Assembly: GCA_005800795.1 (NCBI GenBank)
Contig: SYEN01000330.1
Span: forward strand, 1-10,081
From: Burkholderiales bacterium
Lineage (GTDB): Bacteria > Pseudomonadota > Gammaproteobacteria > Burkholderiales > SG8-41
Length of the DNA: 10,081 bases
Direction: 5' to 3'
Made by a program: the position numbers and the translations under genes. Positions 6,168 to 10,081 of the stretch are shown here, one piece after another (position 1 is the stretch's first letter; each line of letters begins with the position of its first letter). The notes under the pieces were generated by a model. The model was given only the letters and a program-made list of their open reading frames with translations. It had not been told where the DNA came from and made no database searches.

Positions 6168-8914
6168 CGGTGCGGCAAGTGTACAGGGATTGCTGCGGAG
6201 GACTCCCGCGTTGCAACCGGCATCTTTTCCGGCATCATGCCGCCATCTCGTAACTTGGCGGTGAAACTGAATACACTACCTTTGCCTTGCGTGCTGACCA
6301 CCGACAGTTCACCACCCATCAATCCCACCAGTTGCCTCGAAATCGTCAGCCCCAGACCGGTGCCGCCAAAGCGCCGGGTAGTGCTCGCATCTTCCTGCGA
6401 AAACGGATCGAAAATCCGTTCCACCGCATCAGCGGAAATGCCGATACCGGTGTCGCGCACGTCAAAACGCAGCATCAAATCCTCTCCCGCGCGTACGTGC
6501 ACGCTGACATCCAGCCGCACGAAGCCCGCTTCTGTGAACTTGATGGCGTTGGCAATCAGATTGGACAATATTTGTGAAATTCGCACCGGGTCGCCGCGCA
6601 CACGTTGCGGCAAGTCGTCAGCGAAGGTGCTATCGAGCTTCAGCTGTTTCTCGCGGGCGGATGCCGAGAACAGCTGCATTATCGATGTGATACGCGAACG
6701 CAGATCGAATCCAACTTGTTCAAGCTCGACTTTGCCGGCCTCGATCTTGGAAAAATCAAGGATATCGTTGACTATTTTCAGCAGGCTCTCGCCCGAATTA
6801 CGTATGTTGTCTAGGTATTCGCACTGCTCGGCGGTAAGCGGTGTGCCCGCAAGTACGTCAGCCATGCCTAACACCCCGTTCATCGGCGTGCGTATCTCGT
6901 GGCTCATATTCGCCAAAAACTGCGATCGCGCACGCATGGCCTGTTCTGCAACGAGCTTGGCTTCGCGCAGACTTTCTTCGGTTTGCTTCAGTTCGTTGAT
7001 ATCGGTAAACGTGGTGATTATGCCTTCCACCTCGCCCACCCCGTTGAAATAGGTCGACTTGTCGATCACGCAGTGCATATCCGACTTGCCGGGAATCTTA
7101 ATCCTGCGCTCAATCCGATGCGTACCAGGCTGCGCGAGAAGCCGGCGTTCGATGGCAAGCACTTCCTCTGCAAACTGCGTGCGATGAGCGGTCATCGGCT
7201 GGTTCAAAATATCGTCGCGCCGCACGCCAAACATTTTTTCATAAGCGCTATTACAACGGGTCAATACGAGATTCCGGTCTTTTACGACAGTCGGCGTGGG
7301 CGAAGCATCAAGAAACGTGGTGGTTAAACGTAGCTGTTCCGCGCCCGCGCGCTCGGCCGTCTTGAGATTGGTGATATCAGTGTAAGTGGTCACGATGCCG
7401 CCGATGCCGCCGGTGCGATCACGAAAAGTCGACTTGGTAATAATGCAATACACAGCGCGGCCGCTGGTGGCGGGCAATACGTACTCGAATTGGCGCGTAC
7501 CGGGCTGCTGCAGCAGTTCCAGCTCTATGCGCTCGATATCATTAATGGTGTCAGCCGTGTGCAGACGCATTTTCCGCGTCAGTATGTCTTTACGATCGAC
7601 TTCAAACAGCTTCTCGTACGCGGAATTGACATAGGTAATTTCGCGCGCGCCATTTTTCACCATCATCGGTTCGGGCGAGGTCTCCAGAATGACGTTCGTG
7701 AATTGCAACTGATCTTCCAGGCGCTGTTCGGCGAGCTTCAGGCTGGTGACATTCGCGTGCGTTGTAATAAATCCGGTCACCGACCCGCTGTCGTCGAGCA
7801 CGGTGGCTTTGGTTAATACAAAGTACTTCTCGCCATCCGGCGTGTGCAGTTGGCGGGTAAAAGAATGGGCGCCCGGATTGCGTAATAGCGCTTCCTCGAT
7901 ATCGTGGCCGCCTCTGGCAGGATCGTTGAGTACCTCAGGAGCCGTACGGCCCAGGGCATCGTCCCGCGATACTTCGAACTCCCGTTCGTACGCCGAGTTA
8001 ATCCGCACGAATCGGTGGTCACGATCCTTGATAGTCAGCGGCATGGGCATCGATTCAATCAGCGTGTCAGTCAGATAGAGCGCGACCTGCAGGCGATTTT
8101 CCGCGCGCTTTTGAGCTGTAATATTGCGCGCCACACCGCGGTAGCCGCCAAATTTTCCGTCCCCCGCCGTAAACGGTTCGCCGCTCAAGCTGACATATAC
8201 CGGATCGTGCCCCTTGGGGGTAAAGCAGACCTCGAAATCGCGAAACGGCTCGCCATCACGCATCCGGCGTAGCAACTCCTGTTGCGTATTCCATCCCGCT
8301 TGGGCGGGATCGCTGCCGAAGGCTTCTTCTGAGGTTAAACCGATGAATGTTTCAGCTGAACGCCCGGTCACTGCAGTAATGCCTTGTGACATTTGAGTAA
8401 ACCGCTGCTGAGCATCCTGCTCCCAATACCAGTCCGAAGACAAGCTGGTCAGACCACGAAACCGGGATTCGCTTTCCGCCAGCCGCAAACGCGCCGCTTC
8501 ACTTTCCGCAATCAGCTGCTCCATCCGCTGCGCGACGCGCTGCACAGATGTTTCGCCGGCTGATATGGGCTCGCGATCCGCCGCCATCAGCAAATGATTG
8601 GCGGTAGTGCGCATGGATTCGACAAGCGACTTTTGTTGTGCGGCCTCTTCCCGCAAGCGGCGATTGGCATCCATCAGTTCCGCTGAACTGATGGTCAGAC
8701 TGCGCAGCCGCAAATCCTGCGCACGGTCGAATTGCCGGTAGCTTTCGTCAACTTGCGTCAACACATCTCGCAAGCCGCTCAGCGCTTGCGATTGTTGGGC
8801 ACTCAAGTTCCCGCTTTCCGCCAACGAAAACAAATCATGAAGCAGGTGATCAGCTTCCGCCGGTGTGGTGGCTTTCAAAGCCCTGCGCAACTGGCGTAAA
8901 AGCGTCGCGTGCAT
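6050..8914 (-). CDS. Soluble multi-PAS hybrid sensor histidine kinase (kinase portion)
   Basis: A 954-residue reading frame from ATG at 8914 (TTG at 8920 is an alternative; residue numbers here count from the TTG). It has no signal peptide or membrane segment, so sensing is probably cytoplasmic. Order of parts: an N-terminal helical region (about 1-150) with a likely coiled coil; PAS1 (about 150-275); three similar PAS units with NSAYE at 308, 432 and 557; a HisKA domain with phospho-His674 (NMSHEIRTPMNG); and a HATPase_c domain with the N-box (SNLIANAIKF, 786-795), DTGIGIS (823-829) and GGTGLGL (852-858). The catalytic residues look intact. The last roughly 45 residues run out of frame across the receiver domain. 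No response regulator gene is adjacent, and the sensed signal is unknown. Its ribosome-binding site is weak; a TATAAC (8995-9000, minus strand) is a possible but poorly supported -10 element. It starts 111 bases after thrC. Confidence 0.92.
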   Translation of the reverse strand: MHATLLRQLRRALKATTPAEADHLLHDLFSLAESGNLSAQQSQALSGLRDVLTQVDESYRQFDRAQDLRLRSLTISSAELMDANRRLREEAAQQKSLVESMRTTANHLLMAADREPISAGETSVQRVAQRMEQLIAESEAARLRLAESESRFRGLTSLSSDWYWEQDAQQRFTQMSQGITAVTGRSAETFIGLTSEEAFGSDPAQAGWNTQQELLRRMRDGEPFRDFEVCFTPKGHDPVYVSLSGEPFTAGDGKFGGYRGVARNITAQKRAENRLQVALYLTDTLIESMPMPLTIKDRDHRFVRINSAYEREFEVSRDDALGRTAPEVLNDPARGGHDIEEALLRNPGAHSFTRQLHTPDGEKYFVLTKATVLDDSGSVTGFITTHANVTSLKLAEQRLEDQLQFTNVILETSPEPMMVKNGAREITYVNSAYEKLFEVDRKDILTRKMRLHTADTINDIERIELELLQQPGTRQFEYVLPATSGRAVYCIITKSTFRDRTGGIGGIVTTYTDITNLKTAERAGAEQLRLTTTFLDASPTPTVVKDRNLVLTRCNSAYEKMFGVRRDDILNQPMTAHRTQFAEEVLAIERRLLAQPGTHRIERRIKIPGKSDMHCVIDKSTYFNGVGEVEGIITTFTDINELKQTEESLREAKLVAEQAMRARSQFLANMSHEIRTPMNGVLGMADVLAGTPLTAEQCEYLDNIRNSGESLLKIVNDILDFSKIEAGKVELEQVGFDLRSRITSIMQLFSASAREKQLKLDSTFADDLPQRVRGDPVRISQILSNLIANAIKFTEAGFVRLDVSVHVRAGEDLMLRFDVRDTGIGISADAVERIFDPFSQEDASTTRRFGGTGLGLTISRQLVGLMGGELSVVSTQGKGSVFSFTAKLRDGGMMPEKMPVATRESSAAIPVHLPHRWRCDVISLRWRYCWRRTTPSIRLLSAPFSGSWDVVSLW
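6140..6253 (-). other. Interval containing the kinase-to-receiver frame break
   Basis: The kinase frame is clearly correct up to the end of HATPase_c (FTAKL, about 6253). The receiver frame is clearly correct from LEVLLAEDN (about 6140). Between them both frames are open, so the exact point of the -1 shift cannot be fixed. I saw no X-XXY-YYZ slippery heptamer in this stretch of the kinase frame, which argues against programmed frameshifting. Confidence 0.7.
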
Positions 8915-9025
8915 GAGCAATAGGGCTGGTGGCAGCGTTAGGAATGAGAATGGAGCGCCGTGTAGAGTATCACGGAAAACAATGTCGCTGGAATGTTATA
9001 AGCGATTGATTTTATTGAAGAAAAT

Positions 9026-10081
9026 TTAGGCACAGCGGACTTCCATGTAACGCTTTACAGTCATCGTATCAGCGGCCATTACCTCCACCCGCTGCGGCGG
9101 CTGCGCAAGATCACGGCAGTTTTCGGGACATTCCGGCTCGAAGCCCAGCGCGTCTTTGATCACTTCAGCAAATTTCACCGGCTGTGCAGTTTCCAGGCAA
9201 ATGAGCGGTACGCCTGCCTCGCGGTTTGCCAAACCAACCCGCACACCATCCGCAGTATGCGTATCGATGATTACGCCATAACGCTGATGAATTTCACGAA
9301 TGGTCGCAATGCGATCGGGATGCGAACTGGTGCCCGACACGAAACCAAAGCCGGGCATCCTGCCCAGCAACGGCGTATCGGCCAGCCGGAATTCGCCGCC
9401 CCCCTCGACTGATTCCCACAGCGTGCGTAGCAACGCGGCGTCGCGCCCGGTCAGGTCAAAAACAAAGCGCTCGAAATTCGAGGCCTTGGAAATGTCCATC
9501 GACGGGCTGGAAGTCTGATGCACTTCGGCAGAACCGCGCGGCCTGTAGCATCCGCTACGGAAAAATTCGTCGAGTACGTTGTTTTCATTGGTGGCCAGAA
9601 TCAGCTTTCGGATAGGCAATCCCATCATGCGCGCAATATGTCCGGCCAGTATGTTGCCAAAGTTGCCCGACGGCACCGCGAACGAAACCTGCTGCGCATC
9701 GTGCGTAGTGGCGGCGAAATACCCTTTGAAGTAGTACACGATCTGTGCCGCGACGCGCGCCCAGTTGATCGAGTTCACGGTGCCAATGTGGAAACGGCGC
9801 TTGAACACCTCGTCGCTCGACACCTGCTTGACAATATCCTGGCAATCGTCAAATACACCCTTGATCGCGATGTTAAAAATATTGGCATCTTGCAACGAAT
9901 ACATCTGCGCTGTCTGAAAACGGCTCATCTTGCCGTATGGCGACAGCATGAACACGCGCACACCACGCTTGCCTCGCATGGCGTACTCGGCGGCCGAACC
10001 TGTGTCGCCTGAGGTAGCACCCAGTATATTCAGTTCGCCCTGGTTTTCGGCCAGCACGTATTCGAACAGATTGCCGAGCAA
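9026..10081 (-). CDS. thrC: Threonine synthase (C-terminal part)
   Basis: Partial gene cut by the right edge; 352 codons including the TAA stop are visible. The enzyme is PLP-dependent (fold type II), converts O-phospho-L-homoserine to L-threonine and phosphate, and acts in the cytosol as the last step of threonine synthesis. Visible signatures are GATSGDTGSAA (in-window residues 21-31), SPYGKMS (47-53), NSINWAR (103-109), PSGNFGN (137-143) and SPSMDISKASNFER (192-205). The visible start, LLGNLFEYVL-like, is what follows the FKDF motif in relatives, so the PLP-binding lysine should lie just outside the window. About 110-120 N-terminal residues are missing, judging by the usual length of roughly 470. 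The first visible codon (TTG) is an internal Leu and not a start. Upstream genes such as homoserine dehydrogenase, often adjacent, cannot be checked. Confidence 0.96.
   Translation of the reverse strand: MLGNLFEYVLAENQGELNILGATSGDTGSAAEYAMRGKRGVRVFMLSPYGKMSRFQTAQMYSLQDANIFNIAIKGVFDDCQDIVKQVSSDEVFKRRFHIGTVNSINWARVAAQIVYYFKGYFAATTHDAQQVSFAVPSGNFGNILAGHIARMMGLPIRKLILATNENNVLDEFFRSGCYRPRGSAEVHQTSSPSMDISKASNFERFVFDLTGRDAALLRTLWESVEGGGEFRLADTPLLGRMPGFGFVSGTSSHPDRIATIREIHQRYGVIIDTHTADGVRVGLANREAGVPLICLETAQPVKFAEVIKDALGFEPECPENCRDLAQPPQRVEVMAADTMTVKRYMEVRCA

Noticed and set aside
6140..6253. Programmed -1 frameshifting between kinase and receiver
   Set aside because: No slippery heptamer of the X-XXY-YYZ type was found in the kinase frame. 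Mutation or sequence error is simpler, so it is kept only as a possibility in the findings.
5790..7052. A 420-residue open frame on the plus strand, antisense to the kinase
   Set aside because: It is low-complexity in composition (Ser/Arg/Pro-rich), has no recognisable motif and no ribosome-binding site, and lies opposite strongly conserved HisKA/HATPase_c codons. It is a shadow of the real gene.
1..10081. Mobile elements, CRISPR arrays, tRNA or rRNA genes, toxin-antitoxin or phage-defence genes
   Set aside because: None was seen on either strand. All gene-sized space is filled by metabolic, transport or signalling genes, and no spaced repeats or terminal inverted repeats were noticed.

Overview
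The window looks like an ordinary chromosomal stretch of a moderately GC-rich proteobacterium, most probably a betaproteobacterium (Burkholderiales-like). The evidence for this is an orphan Bug/TctC solute-binding protein, a Tat-exported SorA-type sulfite dehydrogenase with a c-type cytochrome partner, and the style of NadC, ThrC and the FMN-binding glutamate-synthase-like protein. I saw no mobile element, tRNA, rRNA or CRISPR array. Taxonomy is inferred from protein families only.

Layout: (1) 1-369 (+) is the C-terminal part of a YpfJ-type neutral zinc metallopeptidase, cut by the window edge inside its HExxH motif. (2) 416-1384 (+) is a periplasmic Bug-family solute-binding protein. (3) 1397-4780 (-) is a tight three-gene unit, read right to left: a membrane-anchored FMN/Fe-S glutamate-synthase-like protein, then a Tat-exported molybdopterin sulfite dehydrogenase (SorA-like), then a two-haem c-type cytochrome (SorB-like). 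(4) 4901-5734 (+) is nadC, divergent from that unit. (5) 5766-8914 (-) is a large soluble multi-PAS hybrid histidine kinase whose C-terminal receiver domain lies in a different reading frame. (6) 9026-10081 (-) is the C-terminal three quarters of threonine synthase, running off the right edge.

How the genes work together: the SorA-like enzyme and the cytochrome form a plausible periplasmic sulfite-oxidation pair, passing electrons from sulfite through Mo to c-type haem and on to the respiratory chain. The glutamate-synthase-like gene sits directly upstream with a 1-nt stop/start overlap option (TAATG), so it is probably co-transcribed, but its reaction is unknown. NadC (NAD synthesis) and ThrC (threonine synthesis) are housekeeping genes with no evident link to it. 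The histidine kinase has no cognate DNA-binding regulator in the window.

The points most worth a second look are the glutamate-synthase-like/sulfite dehydrogenase association, the two-haem fused cytochrome, the frame break between kinase and receiver, and the three tandem near-identical PAS units in the kinase. No gap between genes exceeds about 120 bases.
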